Positions 37,212-46,596 of a stretch of 64,000 bases of DNA are shown here, in pieces. The DNA is from Mangrovicoccus sp. HB161399 (lineage in GTDB: Bacteria > Pseudomonadota > Alphaproteobacteria > Rhodobacterales > Rhodobacteraceae). The first letter of the stretch is position 1. Each line of letters opens with the position of its first letter. Where the stretch lies: positions 139,294 to 203,293 of the forward strand of contig NZ_JAATVU010000002.1 in assembly GCF_013184745.1 (NCBI RefSeq). Reading direction: 5' to 3'. Below the pieces are notes generated by a model. It saw nothing but the letters and a program-made list of their open reading frames with translations, ran no database searches and was not told where the DNA came from. The position numbers and the translations under genes are program-made.

Positions 37212-37763
37212 TCATTCGGGCTTCAGCACCGCCGGCGGCGCGGACGGCACGATGACGCCGCGGGCGCGCAGCCGCTCCAGCTCGGCCTGCTGGTCGAGCT
37301 GCATCTGCCGGTAGGCATCGTAATAGCCGTTGGTGTTGGCGATCCGCTCCAGCGGGCGCATGTTGTTGCGGCGGCGCCAGGCGAGGTCTTCCTCGGCCAG
37401 CGTGTCGCGGATCCCCGGATCGGTGCCGTCGCGGCCGGCATAGGCCAGCAGGGCCGAATCCGAGGCCGGGATGCCGCTGCGGTTCAGCGCGGAGGGCGAG
37501 CCGCCGAGCGCCGCGACCGCATCCGCCACCGGCGTCTGGTCGGCGCGGTTCGACGATCCCGGCGTCGGCACCGGAAGAACCGCGGTATTGTCGGGCGTCT
37601 GCAGCGGCTTGGTCGGCACGACGACGAATTCGTCCGGCGCCGAGGTGTTGTTGCGGAACCGCATGAGATCCGGCGCCTCGTCCGAAGAGGAACAGGCCGC
37701 CAGCGCGGCAAGCGCCGCAAGCAGCGGCAGGGAAACGGAACGGAAGGCAGATCCACGGGTCAT
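37212..37763 (-). CDS. DUF3035 lipoprotein
   Basis: 183 residues. Lipobox 'LAAC' at Cys24. The DUF3035 hallmark 'APDEFVVVPTKPLQTP' is at about residues 42-57. The C-terminus is Glu/Arg-rich and helical with 'DQQAELERLRARGV'. The family is restricted to alphaproteobacteria and lacks a known function. It is often linked to lspA and M16 peptidase genes; here lspA is 19 kb away while the M16 pair remains adjacent. Confidence 0.85.
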   Translation of the reverse strand: MTRGSAFRSVSLPLLAALAALAACSSSDEAPDLMRFRNNTSAPDEFVVVPTKPLQTPDNTAVLPVPTPGSSNRADQTPVADAVAALGGSPSALNRSGIPASDSALLAYAGRDGTDPGIRDTLAEEDLAWRRRNNMRPLERIANTNGYYDAYRQMQLDQQAELERLRARGVIVPSAPPAVLKPE

Positions 37764-38405
37764 GTCCCGCTCTTAGCGCAAAGCATCCGGGAGGTCTAAC
37801 GCAATCCCGCCGCAGCACCGCGCGCGCCTGTCGGGAATCCTCCCCGCCGGAGCGACATTGGCGGCCTTCCGCCAAGCGGCGGAAAGCTGCGGCGCGCGGC
37901 CCGCCGGCCGGGCCCATCCCGGCCGCGCCACCCTGGGCAATGGCTGGCAACACGGAGCTTCCGGCCCCGCCGAAACATGCTGGTGCTGACGGGCCGGCAC
38001 GCGCCGGCCCGACCGGCCCCGGAGCTCCGCCACGCAGGCAGCCAGCCCGGCATTGCAAGCGCTCGCAGCGCTTCCGGCAGCACCGCGGCTGCCGTGCCGC
38101 CATGGTTTCGGCCGCACGCCGTCACGGCGCTGCCGGCACGGGAGGATGACCGGGAAGACTTGCGGGCTTTCAATGGGATGTCCTGCAGGACCGTCGGCCC
38201 GCGCCCCAAGGGAACCGGAGCGCGTCCAGGCCCGCTCCCGTCCGTTCCTCGGGGACCTTGTCCGTCCAGAAAAAAGCCCGGGCAAAAAGCCCGGGCAGTC
38301 CAACAGGGAGGTGCACCATAACCCCGGTGCGCGGGAACTTCCGTGGTGAACCCGCCAAGTCTGGCATGGTTCCCCGCTTGCGTCCAACTTTCTGCGGCGC
38401 GGCGT
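37764..38405. other. 642-bp tract without a convincing gene
   Basis: No open frame here has protein-like composition or family similarity. It holds a hairpin GGGCCGGC / GCCGGCCC (37991-38010), a perfect 12-base palindrome GTCCTGCAGGAC (38180-38191), and a minus-strand terminator (38270-38296). It does not show tmRNA, RNase P or SRP RNA landmarks that I can recognise. An uncharacterised small RNA or the long 3' region of the response regulator transcript is possible. Confidence 0.5.
38270..38296 (-). terminator. Strong minus-strand terminator
   Basis: GCCCGGGC-AAAAA-GCCCGGGC (38276-38296) forms an 8-bp stem; six A precede it on the plus strand, giving a T6 tail on the minus strand. It is 110 bases beyond the response-regulator stop. 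Confidence 0.85.
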
Positions 38406-39092
38406 TCAGGCCACCAGACGGTAGCCGCCGCTTTCCGTCACCAGCAGCCGGGCGTTGGAGGGATCCGGCTCGATCTTCTGGCGCAGGCGGTAGATATGCG
38501 TCTCCAATGTATGCGTGGTGACGCCCGCATTGTAGCCCCATACCTCATGGAGAAGCACGTCGCGTGCCACCACGCCGTCCGCCGCGCGGTAGAGGAACTT
38601 CAGGATGTTGGTTTCCTTCTCGGTCAGCCGGATCTTGCGCTCCGCGTCGTCGACCAGCATCTTCATCGCCGGCTTGAACGTGTACGGGCCAAGCTGGAAC
38701 ACTGCGTCCTCGGACTGTTCGTGCTGGCGCAGCTGCGCGCGGATCCGCGCCAGCAGCACCGGCAGCTTGAACGGCTTGGTCACGTAGTCGTTGGCGCCGG
38801 CGTCGAGGCCAAGGATCGTGTCGCTGTCTGTGTCGTGGCCGGTCAGCATCAGGATCGGGCACTTGATGCCCTGCTTGCGCATCACGCGGCAGAGTTCGCG
38901 CCCGTCGGTATCGGGAAGGCCGACATCGAGGATCACCAGATCGTAGAGCCCCTCGCGCACCTTGGCGAGGCCCTCCTGGCCGGTGGCGGCCTCGAACACG
39001 TCGAACTCCTCGGTCATCACCAGCTGCTCGGACAGCGCCTCGCGCAGGTCGTCCTCGTCGTCCACCAGCAGAATCTTCTTGAGTGCGGCCAT
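38406..39092 (-). CDS. OmpR-family response regulator
   Basis: 228 residues. The receiver domain (1-125) has the acidic pocket Asp11-Asp12, the phosphoacceptor Asp56 in '[13 protein letters not shown]', and Thr/Lys in '[10 protein letters not shown]' and '[11 protein letters not shown]'. The C-terminal winged helix (about 135-228) has '[15 protein letters not shown]' and '[16 protein letters not shown]'. No sensor kinase is adjacent, so it is an orphan here. The second of two consecutive ATGs is used because GGAG sits 7 bases upstream. It is divergent from ribA. The name and signal are unknown. Confidence 0.9.
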   Translation of the reverse strand: MAALKKILLVDDEDDLREALSEQLVMTEEFDVFEAATGQEGLAKVREGLYDLVILDVGLPDTDGRELCRVMRKQGIKCPILMLTGHDTDSDTILGLDAGANDYVTKPFKLPVLLARIRAQLRQHEQSEDAVFQLGPYTFKPAMKMLVDDAERKIRLTEKETNILKFLYRAADGVVARDVLLHEVWGYNAGVTTHTLETHIYRLRQKIEPDPSNARLLVTESGGYRLVA

Positions 39093-39247
39093 CATTCATC
39101 TCCGTCTTTCTTTCTGGCAGATGCGCGCGCTCACGGTCGATGCAAGTTTTGCTGCAATCTTCTCACGGAGGCGTGTCTCCGGGCACCTCCATGTTTCAAT
39201 TTCCCGTGGCAGCGGCTATGTGCGTGAAACATTCCGCGGAGCCTGCC

Positions 39248-40327
39248 ATGTCCCTGATCCTGACCCTCGACGAAGAGATCGCCCGCGCCCGGACCGATCT
39301 GCGCATGGGGGTCGGCATCGTGGTCACGCATGAGGGGCGCGCCTGGCTGGCCCTTGCCGCCGAGACGCTGTCGGCCGCGCGGCTTGCCTCGATGGCCGCG
39401 CTGGGGCGGCCGGTCGTGGCGCTGACCGCGCGCCGGGCGGAGACGCTGAAGGCCGTGCCCTACGATGCCGATCTGGCGCGCATCGTCCTGCCGCGCGATG
39501 CCGGCCCGTCCTGGGTCAAGGCCGTGGCCGATCCCGCCGACGACCTGCGCGTGCCGATGAAGGGCCCGCTGAAATCCGAGCGCGAGGGTCCGTCCCTGCC
39601 CCACCGCGCGGCGATCCACCTGTGCAAGGCCGCGCGCATCCTGCCCGCCGCGCTGCTGGTCGAGATTGCCGATGCGGATGTGCCGGCGATGCTGACCCGG
39701 CTCGACGCCACCGCCGCGCTCGCGCGGATCGCCCGCGCCCCGGTCTTCGGGCCGGTGATCTCCGCGCGGGTGCCGCTGGCGGTTTCGGAGGCCGGCCGCG
39801 TCCATGTCTTCCGTCCCGAAGACGGCGGCGAGGAGCATTACGCGGTGGAGATCGGCCGCCCGGACCGCAGCCAGCCGGTGCTGGCGCGCCTGCATTCGGC
39901 CTGCTTCACCGGCGACCTGCTGGGCTCGCTGAAATGCGATTGCGGCCCGCAGCTGCGCGGCGCGCTGGAACAGATGGGCAAGGAGGGCGAAGGCGTCCTG
40001 CTCTATCTCAACCAGGAGGGACGCGGCATCGGGCTGGCGAACAAGATGCGCGCCTACTCGCTGCAGGACCAGGGCTTCGACACGGTGGAGGCGAACCACC
40101 GGCTGGGCTTCGAGGATGACGAGCGCGACTTCCGGCTCGGCGCGCAGCTGCTGCGGACGCTGGGATTCTCCAAGGCGCGGCTGATGACCAACAACCCCAA
40201 CAAGATGAAGATGCTGGCCTCGAACGGCATCGAGGTCACCGAAAGGGTGCCGCTGAAGGTCGGGCGCAACCCGCTGAACTCGGCCTATCTCGACACCAAG
40301 GCGGCGAAATCCGGGCACCTGCTGTGA
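39248..40327 (+). CDS. ribA: GTP cyclohydrolase II
   Basis: 359 residues. The C-terminal half is a standard GTP cyclohydrolase II: zinc cysteines in '[18 protein letters not shown]', then '[20 protein letters not shown]', '[18 protein letters not shown]'. It starts riboflavin synthesis from GTP. The N-terminal 150 residues look like a decayed RibB-type domain, lacking the acidic DDEDRE-type metal and substrate motif, so only the RibA activity is expected. The start at 39248 begins with '[14 protein letters not shown]'. Its stop overlaps the L,D-transpeptidase start by four bases. Confidence 0.88.
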   Translation: MSLILTLDEEIARARTDLRMGVGIVVTHEGRAWLALAAETLSAARLASMAALGRPVVALTARRAETLKAVPYDADLARIVLPRDAGPSWVKAVADPADDLRVPMKGPLKSEREGPSLPHRAAIHLCKAARILPAALLVEIADADVPAMLTRLDATAALARIARAPVFGPVISARVPLAVSEAGRVHVFRPEDGGEEHYAVEIGRPDRSQPVLARLHSACFTGDLLGSLKCDCGPQLRGALEQMGKEGEGVLLYLNQEGRGIGLANKMRAYSLQDQGFDTVEANHRLGFEDDERDFRLGAQLLRTLGFSKARLMTNNPNKMKMLASNGIEVTERVPLKVGRNPLNSAYLDTKAAKSGHLL

Positions 40328-40821
40328 GCGCGGCCGATATCGTCGTCACCCGCTGGGGCGTGCGCGCCTTCGGCCGCAGGCTTCCCGCGGCGATCGGCAG
40401 GGGCGGCATCACCGGCACCAAGCGGGAGGGCGACGGCGGCACGCCGCTGGGCATCCACAGGATCGAGGGCATGCTCTACCGCCCCGACCGGATCGCGCGC
40501 CCCGCACCCTGGGCCGAACCGATCCTGCTCGGCGACCTGTGGTCCGACGCATCGGGCCAGCCGGACTACAACCACGCGGTCCGCGCGCCCTATCCGTTCA
40601 GCCACGAGAAGCTGCGCCGCGCGGATCCGCTCTATGACGCGGTGCTAGTCACCGACTGGAACTGGCCGGAGGCCGAACCCGGTCGGGGCTCGGCGATCTT
40701 CCTGCATCTGTGGCGCCGGCCGCGCCATCCGACCGAGGGATGCGTCGCCTTCCGCAGGGCCGATTTCCTGTGGCTGCTGCGGAAGGCCGAACCGGGCACC
40801 CGGCTGGTGGTGAAGGGCTGA
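40324..40821 (+). CDS. L,D-transpeptidase (YkuD-type) catalytic protein
   Basis: 165 residues. The catalytic motif '[16 protein letters not shown]' contains His135 and Cys140 and matches the YkuD HxxxxxxS/T-x-G-C pattern. No signal peptide is visible in this start, and there is no obvious lipobox, so export or function in the periplasm is not explained by the sequence. The GTG start overlaps the ribA stop (GTGA). A 30-residue hydrophilic stretch precedes the core. It is similar in size to small stand-alone YkuD proteins of Rhodobacterales. Confidence 0.82.
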   Translation: MSAADIVVTRWGVRAFGRRLPAAIGRGGITGTKREGDGGTPLGIHRIEGMLYRPDRIARPAPWAEPILLGDLWSDASGQPDYNHAVRAPYPFSHEKLRRADPLYDAVLVTDWNWPEAEPGRGSAIFLHLWRRPRHPTEGCVAFRRADFLWLLRKAEPGTRLVVKG

Positions 40822-40825
40822 GCGC

Positions 40826-41488
40826 TCAGTGCGCCGCGGCGGGCACGCGCTCGCCGAAGATCGCCGACCCGACGCGGACATGGGTCGCGCCCATCGCCAC
40901 CGCCTTCTCGAAATCCGCGCTCATCCCCATCGACAGCCCGGCCAGGCCGTTGCGCTCGGCCATCTTCCTGAGCAGCGCGAAATGCAGCGACGGCTCCTCG
41001 TCGACCGGCGGAATGCACATCAGTCCCGCCATCGGCAGGTCGAGGCTGCGGCAGAGCCCGACGAAGGCATCGACCGCCTCGGGCAGGACCCCCGCCTTCT
41101 GCGGCTCTTCGCCGGTATTGACCTGGATGAACAGCTCGGGACAGCGGCCCTCGGACTGCGCGAGCTCGGCGAACTTGCGCGCCAGCTTCTCGCGGTCGAT
41201 CGAATGGATCGCGTCGAACATGTCGAAGGCGGGCTTCACCTTGTTGGTCTGGAGCGGCCCCAGGAGGTGCAGCTCGATCCCGTCATAGCGCTCGCGGAAC
41301 TCCGGCCATTTGCCCTGGGCTTCCTGGACGCGGTTCTCGCCGAACAGCCGGTGGCCTTCCTGCAGGACCGCCTCGACCCGTTCCAGCGGCTGCACCTTCG
41401 ACACCGCGATCAGCTTCACCGCGCCTTCGGGGCGGTTCGCGCGGCGCTCCGCGGCGCGGATGCGGTCAAGGATCTCTGCGAGTGCCAT
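40826..41488 (-). CDS. YggS-family PLP homeostasis protein
   Basis: 220 residues. PLP Lys31 in 'LIAVSKVQP', with 'GENRVQEAQGKWP', 'HLLGPLQTNK', 'INTGEEPQKAGV'-like 'VNTGEEPQKAGV', and 'GMSADFEKAVAMGATHVRVGSAIFG'. The fold is an alanine-racemase-like barrel without the second domain; it binds PLP and maintains vitamin B6 and amino-acid pools. ATG at 41488. Convergent with the L,D-transpeptidase gene. Confidence 0.95.
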   Translation of the reverse strand: MALAEILDRIRAAERRANRPEGAVKLIAVSKVQPLERVEAVLQEGHRLFGENRVQEAQGKWPEFRERYDGIELHLLGPLQTNKVKPAFDMFDAIHSIDREKLARKFAELAQSEGRCPELFIQVNTGEEPQKAGVLPEAVDAFVGLCRSLDLPMAGLMCIPPVDEEPSLHFALLRKMAERNGLAGLSMGMSADFEKAVAMGATHVRVGSAIFGERVPAAAH

Positions 41489-41533
41489 GGTACGAACCCT
41501 CCGTCTGACGCGGCGGTTTGACCATGCATGGGC

Positions 41534-41567
41534 ACAAAAGAAAAGAGCGGACCCGAGGGTCCGCTCT
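41534..41567 (-). terminator. Rho-independent terminator of the porin gene
   Basis: AGAGCGGACC / GGTCCGCTCT, a 10-bp stem with a 4-base loop (41544-41567), followed on the minus strand by TTTTCTTTTG. Confidence 0.9.
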
Positions 41568-41591
41568 CCGAAAAGTCCAATCCGAGAAGGA

Positions 41592-42641
41592 TCAGAATTC
41601 CATTGCGACGCCGAACGAGTAGGTCGACAGGTCGCCGTCGATGTCGCCATCGTCGGTCTTGGCTTCGCCGTAGCCGTAGCCGGCCTGCAGCTCGAGGCCG
41701 CCGCCCAGGTCGTAGGCTGCAACGATGCCTGCGCCCCACAGATCATCGACGCCGTCGATGTCGTAGGTGCCGCCGTTGACGCCAACGGTGATCGCGTCAA
41801 AGGTGTAGGCCAGCGAGCCGCCGACGTAGGAGATGTCGGTCAGGTCGTCGGAGTCGATCAGCTCGTTGGCGGCGTCCAGCTCGAGGTTGGTCCCGTCGTC
41901 GTTCTGGGTCAGCATCAGACCTGCAACTTCACCTGCGTAGTAGGACAGGCCGGCCGAGAAGCCGCCGAAGGTACCGGCTGCGGAGATACCTGCGATGTAC
42001 AGGTCGTCAACGCCCTGGTAGGCTGCGCCGAAGCCGATCGAGCCTGCTGCCAGGTCGAGGGTGTACTTGGCACCGATGCCGAGCATCGGATCGTCGTACT
42101 CGCCGGAGTCGGTGTCTGCGTCGTCGTCGAGCTCGGCGGACACGCCGATTGCGAAGGCGTCGAACGCGTAGTCGTAGCGAGCGATCTGGCCGTCATAGAA
42201 CCCGTCCAGCAGGTTCATGCCGTCGTAGCCCAGGTGCTCTTCGTTGTCGGTCAGGGTGCCGGACAGGCCGAAGTTGGTGTCCTGCATCGCCCAGTCGAAC
42301 GCACCGTCGGTGTCGCCCATGGTGATGGTGCCGAAGTCACCCGACACGAACACGGCGTAGTCGCCGTCCGAGGTGTTGCGGATGCCGCCGTCGGACAGCA
42401 GGTCGGACAGGTCGGCGCTTGCACCGAAGGTCACGCCGCCGTCGGTTTCGCCCGACAGGTCGAAGGTGACGTCGAAGTCGTTCCAGAACTGCATGTCATC
42501 GTCGTAGGACTCGTCGGTGACATTGTTGTTGTACTCGCCGCCCCAGAAGCCCATTGCAGCGGAGCCGGTCAGTTTCACTTCTGCGAAGGCCGTGCCGCCA
42601 ACCAGGACCAGCGCGCTCGAAGCAAGGAGGATCTTTTTCAT
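41592..42641 (-). CDS. Rhodobacter-type outer-membrane porin
   Basis: 349 residues. Signal peptide 1-20 (ending TAFA). The mature protein is very rich in Asp and Gly, has alternating beta strands, and ends in Phe, as required for outer-membrane insertion. Motifs 'VKLTGSAAMGFWGG', 'DGDYAVFVSGDFGTITMGDTDGAFDW' (in part) and the C-terminal 'STYSFGVAMEF' match general porins of Rhodobacterales. Low basic content suggests a cation-leaning pore. GAGGGA precedes the ATG. The 5' untranslated region contains a hairpin (42665-42684). Confidence 0.92.
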   Translation of the reverse strand: MKKILLASSALVLVGGTAFAEVKLTGSAAMGFWGGEYNNNVTDESYDDDMQFWNDFDVTFDLSGETDGGVTFGASADLSDLLSDGGIRNTSDGDYAVFVSGDFGTITMGDTDGAFDWAMQDTNFGLSGTLTDNEEHLGYDGMNLLDGFYDGQIARYDYAFDAFAIGVSAELDDDADTDSGEYDDPMLGIGAKYTLDLAAGSIGFGAAYQGVDDLYIAGISAAGTFGGFSAGLSYYAGEVAGLMLTQNDDGTNLELDAANELIDSDDLTDISYVGGSLAYTFDAITVGVNGGTYDIDGVDDLWGAGIVAAYDLGGGLELQAGYGYGEAKTDDGDIDGDLSTYSFGVAMEF

Positions 42642-42664
42642 GATATCCCTCGTAGGTTACAGGT

Positions 42665-42684
42665 GGTCCTCAAGCGGGAGGACC
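42665..42684 (-). promoter_or_regulatory. Hairpin in the porin leader
   Basis: GGTCCTC / GAGGACC, a 7-bp stem with a 6-base loop, 24 bases upstream of the porin ATG on the minus strand. It could affect mRNA stability or small-RNA control. Confidence 0.35.
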
Positions 42685-42912
42685 CGATTGAGTTGCCCCT
42701 ATCTCACGCCCCGGCGAGCGGATTACAACAATCGCTGAGCCGCGGTTGAAAACTCGGCCGACGATTGGTGCAGCGATGCCACAGTCGCTCCGGAGCCCGC
42801 CTCGGAGCGCCCGGACCGCCCGCGGGACGCCGCGCTTGTCCGCCGGGACGTCATCCGGTAGACACGCCGCACCGGACGGGGACGGGTTCCCCTTTCCAAT
42901 CGTGGAGGTCCC

Positions 42913-43377
42913 ATGGGCTGGGCAGCTAAGAGTTTCGCCGCCGCGCTTTGCGCGATCGTTCTGGCCGGGTGTTCCGGCAACAAGACGGGTCCGCACAACA
43001 CGGATGTCCGGACCGGCGAGCCGCTCGCCGACCAGGACACGATCTTCTCGCTGTTCAGCAATTACGACGACCCGAACGTCACCCTCGAGGTGAACCGCTA
43101 CATCTGGAACGCCTCGCTGGAAGTCCTCTCCTTCATGCCGATCAAGGCGGCCGACCCGTTCTCCGGCCTGATCGTCTTCGACTACGGCACGCCCCCGGGC
43201 GGCGGCACCTCCTACCGCGCGACCGTGCATGTCAAGGAACCGGCGCTGGATGCGCGCTCGCTGAACCTGTCGCTGGCCACCCGCTCGGGCCCGGCTGCGC
43301 CCGACACCGTGCGCAAGGTCGAGGATGCCATCCTGACCCGCGCGCGCCAGCTGCGCATCGAAGACAACAAGCTCTGA
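42913..43377 (+). CDS. DUF3576 lipoprotein
   Basis: 154 residues. Lipobox 'LAGC' (Cys20). The DUF3576 block includes '[19 protein letters not shown]', '[14 protein letters not shown]' and '[14 protein letters not shown]'. It is restricted mainly to alphaproteobacteria and usually lies directly upstream of leuS, as here. Function unknown; it is probably an outer-membrane-anchored accessory of the LPS-assembly neighbourhood. GGAGGT is close to the ATG. Confidence 0.88.
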   Translation: MGWAAKSFAAALCAIVLAGCSGNKTGPHNTDVRTGEPLADQDTIFSLFSNYDDPNVTLEVNRYIWNASLEVLSFMPIKAADPFSGLIVFDYGTPPGGGTSYRATVHVKEPALDARSLNLSLATRSGPAAPDTVRKVEDAILTRARQLRIEDNKL

Positions 43378-43483
43378 GTCCCGCGGCGCCCCGGCAGGGC
43401 GCGCGCAGGTCTGGACCGCGCCGCCGTCCCGCTCTATCAGGCGCGCCAAGTCCAGAGACAGACATCCAGCCGGAGGCCCTCCC

Positions 43484-46072
43484 ATGTCCCGCTACGATCA
43501 CACCCAGGTCGAACCGAAATGGCAGGCCGCCTGGGCCGAGGCAGAGGTCTTCGCCGCCCGCCACGACCCGGAGCGCCAGAAATACTACGTGCTCGAGATG
43601 TTCCCCTACCCGTCGGGGCGCATCCACATGGGACATGTGCGGAACTACACGATGGGCGACGTGATCGCCCGCTACAAGTCGTCTGCCGGCTTCTCCGTGC
43701 TGCACCCGATGGGCTGGGACGCCTTCGGCATGCCCGCCGAGAACGCCGCCATGGCCACCGGCGGCCATCCCAAGACCTGGACCTACAACAACATCGCGGT
43801 GATGCGCGACCAGATGAAGCCGCTCGGCCTGTCGATCGACTGGTCGCGCGAATTCGCCACCTGCGACCCGGAATATTACGGCCAGCAGCAGTCGATGTTC
43901 CTCGACTTCCTCGAAAAGGGCCTGGTCTACCGCAAGAACGCGGTGGTGAACTGGGACCCCGTCGACATGACCGTGCTCGCGAACGAGCAGGTGATCGACG
44001 GCTGCGGCTGGCGCTCGGGCGCGCCGGTCGAGCGCCGCGAACTGACCCAGTGGTTCTTCCGCATCTCCGACTATTCCGACGAGCTGCTCTCCGCGCTCGA
44101 CGGGCTGGAGAAGTGGCCCGAGAAGGTCCGCACCATGCAGGCCAACTGGATCGGCAAGAGCCGCGGCCTGCAATTCGCCTTCACCCTGACCGCCCCGGTC
44201 GCCGACTTCACCGGCATCGAGGTCTACACGACCCGCCCCGACACGCTGATGGGCGCCAGCTTCGTCGGCATCTCGCCCGACCACCCGCTGGCCCGGCAGC
44301 TCGAGGCCGAGCGCGAGGACATCGCCGAATTCTGCAACGAATGCCGGCAGATGGGCACTTCCGAGGCGGACATGGAGAAGGCCGAGAAGCGCGGCTTCGA
44401 CACCGGGCTGACCGTCCGCCACCCGCTCGACGAGAGCTGGGAACTGCCGGTCTGGATCGCCAACTTCATCCTGATGGATTACGGCACCGGCGCGATCTTC
44501 GCCTGCCCGGCCCATGACCAGCGCGACCTCGACTTCGCCCGCAAGTACGGCCTGCCGGTGAAGAACGCCTTCTTCTCCCTCGGCGACGACACGCCGGTCG
44601 GCAACGAGGCGCTGGTGCCGATGAAGTCCGAGAAGGTCCGCTTCACGGACCATTTCGCCGGCATCGAAGACGTCACCGGCGAGGACGCCGTCGAGGCCAC
44701 CATCCGCTTCGCCGAAGGGCAGGGCTGGGGCAAGGGCGTCGAAAACTTCCGCCTGCGCGACTGGGGCCTGTCGCGCCAGCGCTACTGGGGCTGCCCGATT
44801 CCGGTGGTCCATTGCGCGGATTGCGGCGTGGTGCCGGAGAGGAAGGAGAAACTGCCGGTCCTTCTGCCCGATGACGTGTCCTTCGACGTGCCCGGCAACC
44901 CGCTCGACCGGCATCCGACCTGGCGCGACTGCGCCTGCCCGTCCTGCGGCAAGCCGGCCCGGCGCGAGACCGACACGATGGACACCTTCGTGGACTCGTC
45001 GTGGTACTACGCGCGCTTCACCGCGCCGCGCGCCGCCACGCCGACCGATCCGGCCGAGGCCGCCTACTGGATGAATGTCGACCAGTATATCGGCGGCATC
45101 GAGCACGCGATCCTGCACCTGCTCTACTCGCGCTTCTTCGCGCGGGCGATGAACATCTGCGGCCACCTGCCCGACTCGGCGCGCGAGCCCTTCGACGCGC
45201 TCTTCACCCAGGGCATGGTCACCCACGCGATCTACCTGACGCGCAATGCCGAAGGCCGGCCGGTCTACCACTATCCCGAGGATGTGGAGCAGAAGGACGG
45301 CAAGACCGTGCTGAAGGAGTCCGGCGCCGAGGTGGAGGTCATCCCCTCCGCCAAGATGTCGAAGTCCAAGAACAACGTCGTCGATCCGCTGAACATCATC
45401 CGCGATTTCGGCGCCGACACGGCACGCTGGTTCATCCTCTCCGACAGCCCGCCCGAGCGCGACGTCGAATGGACCGCTTCCGGCGCCGAGGCCGCCTTCA
45501 AGCACCTGCAGCGGGTCTGGCGCCTGGCGGACGACGTCCGCCAGCGGGCCGAGGAGGCGGGGGCCGCAGGCCCCTCCGACGAGGCCCGCCCCGAGGATGA
45601 CAAGGCCCTGGAGAAGGCGACCCACCGCGCGATCGCGGACGTGACCGCCGGGATCGAGGGCTTCGCCTTCAACACCTCGGTCGCCAAGCTCTACGCCTTC
45701 ACCAACACGGTGGCCAAGTCCAGGGCCTCCGCCGCGGTCAAGGCGCAGGCCCTGCGCGCCATGTCCCAGCTGATGTCGCCGATGACCCCGCACCTGGCCG
45801 AGGAAGTCTGGACCATGCTCGGCGGCGAGGGCCTGGTCGCGACCGCTGCCTGGCCCGCGGCCGATCCGGCCATGCTGGTCGAGGACACGGTGACCCTGCC
45901 GATCCAGATCAACGGCAAGAAGCGCTCCGAGCTGCAGGTGCCCGCGGACATGGACAAGGCCGGGATCGAATCCCTCGCCATGGCCGATGCCGCCGTCCAG
46001 AAGGCGCTCGCCGGCGGCCAGCCGAAGAAGCTGATCGTCGTGCCGGGCCGGATCGTCAACGTCGTGGTGTGA
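43484..46072 (+). CDS. leuS: Leucyl-tRNA synthetase
   Basis: 862 residues. Class I synthetase: HIGH-type motif '[16 protein letters not shown]', KMSKS in '[14 protein letters not shown]', CP1 editing domain around residues 225-420 with '[14 protein letters not shown]', and the Zn-like insertion 'HCADCGVVP...CPSCGKP'. Charges tRNA-Leu and edits mischarged amino acids. ATG at 43484. The stop lies two bases before the lptE start used here. Confidence 0.98.
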   Translation: MSRYDHTQVEPKWQAAWAEAEVFAARHDPERQKYYVLEMFPYPSGRIHMGHVRNYTMGDVIARYKSSAGFSVLHPMGWDAFGMPAENAAMATGGHPKTWTYNNIAVMRDQMKPLGLSIDWSREFATCDPEYYGQQQSMFLDFLEKGLVYRKNAVVNWDPVDMTVLANEQVIDGCGWRSGAPVERRELTQWFFRISDYSDELLSALDGLEKWPEKVRTMQANWIGKSRGLQFAFTLTAPVADFTGIEVYTTRPDTLMGASFVGISPDHPLARQLEAEREDIAEFCNECRQMGTSEADMEKAEKRGFDTGLTVRHPLDESWELPVWIANFILMDYGTGAIFACPAHDQRDLDFARKYGLPVKNAFFSLGDDTPVGNEALVPMKSEKVRFTDHFAGIEDVTGEDAVEATIRFAEGQGWGKGVENFRLRDWGLSRQRYWGCPIPVVHCADCGVVPERKEKLPVLLPDDVSFDVPGNPLDRHPTWRDCACPSCGKPARRETDTMDTFVDSSWYYARFTAPRAATPTDPAEAAYWMNVDQYIGGIEHAILHLLYSRFFARAMNICGHLPDSAREPFDALFTQGMVTHAIYLTRNAEGRPVYHYPEDVEQKDGKTVLKESGAEVEVIPSAKMSKSKNNVVDPLNIIRDFGADTARWFILSDSPPERDVEWTASGAEAAFKHLQRVWRLADDVRQRAEEAGAAGPSDEARPEDDKALEKATHRAIADVTAGIEGFAFNTSVAKLYAFTNTVAKSRASAAVKAQALRAMSQLMSPMTPHLAEEVWTMLGGEGLVATAAWPAADPAMLVEDTVTLPIQINGKKRSELQVPADMDKAGIESLAMADAAVQKALAGGQPKKLIVVPGRIVNVVV

Positions 46073-46074
46073 CC

Positions 46075-46596
46075 ATGGCGCGGGCGCATCCCCCCAGCCG
46101 CGCCCGCCTGCCCCGCCGGGCGCTGCTTGCCGGCGCGGCGGCCGCGCTGGCCGGCTGCGGCTTCACGCCGGTCTACGGCCCGGGCGGCTCGGGCAGCGCG
46201 CTCGACCGCGCGGTCATCCTCGACACCCCAGCCACCTCGAACGGCTTCACCCTGCGCCAGCGGCTGCAGGACCGGCTCGGCCCGCCCGACCAGCCGCGCT
46301 ACCGGCTGGGCGTGACCGTCCAGACCGCGTCCAAGCGCGTCGCCGTCACCCGCAACCAGGACACGCGGCGCTACAACCTGATCGGCCAGGCGCAGTACGT
46401 GCTCACCTCGCTCGACGGCACGGTGGTGGCAAAGGGCGGCTTCGACAGCTTCAACAGCTATTCCGCCACCGGCACCACCGTCGCCACCCAGGCCGCCGAG
46501 CGCGATGCCTACCGCCGGCTGATGGTGATCCTCGCCGACGGCATCCTCGACCGGCTGTTCCTGGCGGTCCCGGCCGAAGGCGGTCCACAAGGATGA
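46075..46596 (+). CDS. lptE: LPS-assembly lipoprotein LptE
   Basis: 173 residues. Signal ends 'ALAGC' with Cys at about 27; the mature part starts 'GFTPVYGPGGSG', the usual LptE N-terminus. LptE plugs and supports the LptD barrel that inserts lipopolysaccharide. The ATG at 46075 is used; the GTG at 46069 overlapping leuS is possible. leuS-lptE-holA order is conserved in proteobacteria. lptD is not in the window. Confidence 0.9.
   Translation: MARAHPPSRARLPRRALLAGAAAALAGCGFTPVYGPGGSGSALDRAVILDTPATSNGFTLRQRLQDRLGPPDQPRYRLGVTVQTASKRVAVTRNQDTRRYNLIGQAQYVLTSLDGTVVAKGGFDSFNSYSATGTTVATQAAERDAYRRLMVILADGILDRLFLAVPAEGGPQG

Noticed and set aside
37773..38387. Several open frames in the noncoding tract
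   Set aside because: Products are Arg/Pro/Gly/Ala-rich, lack ribosome sites and resemble no family on either strand.
42686..42760. Porin promoter boxes
   Set aside because: TTGTAA and GAGATA with a 17-base spacer are present on the minus strand, but both are too weak to call without a mapped 5' end.
43232..45793. 853-codon minus-strand open frame opposite leuS
   Set aside because: Shadow of leuS with His/Gly/Arg bias and no domain.
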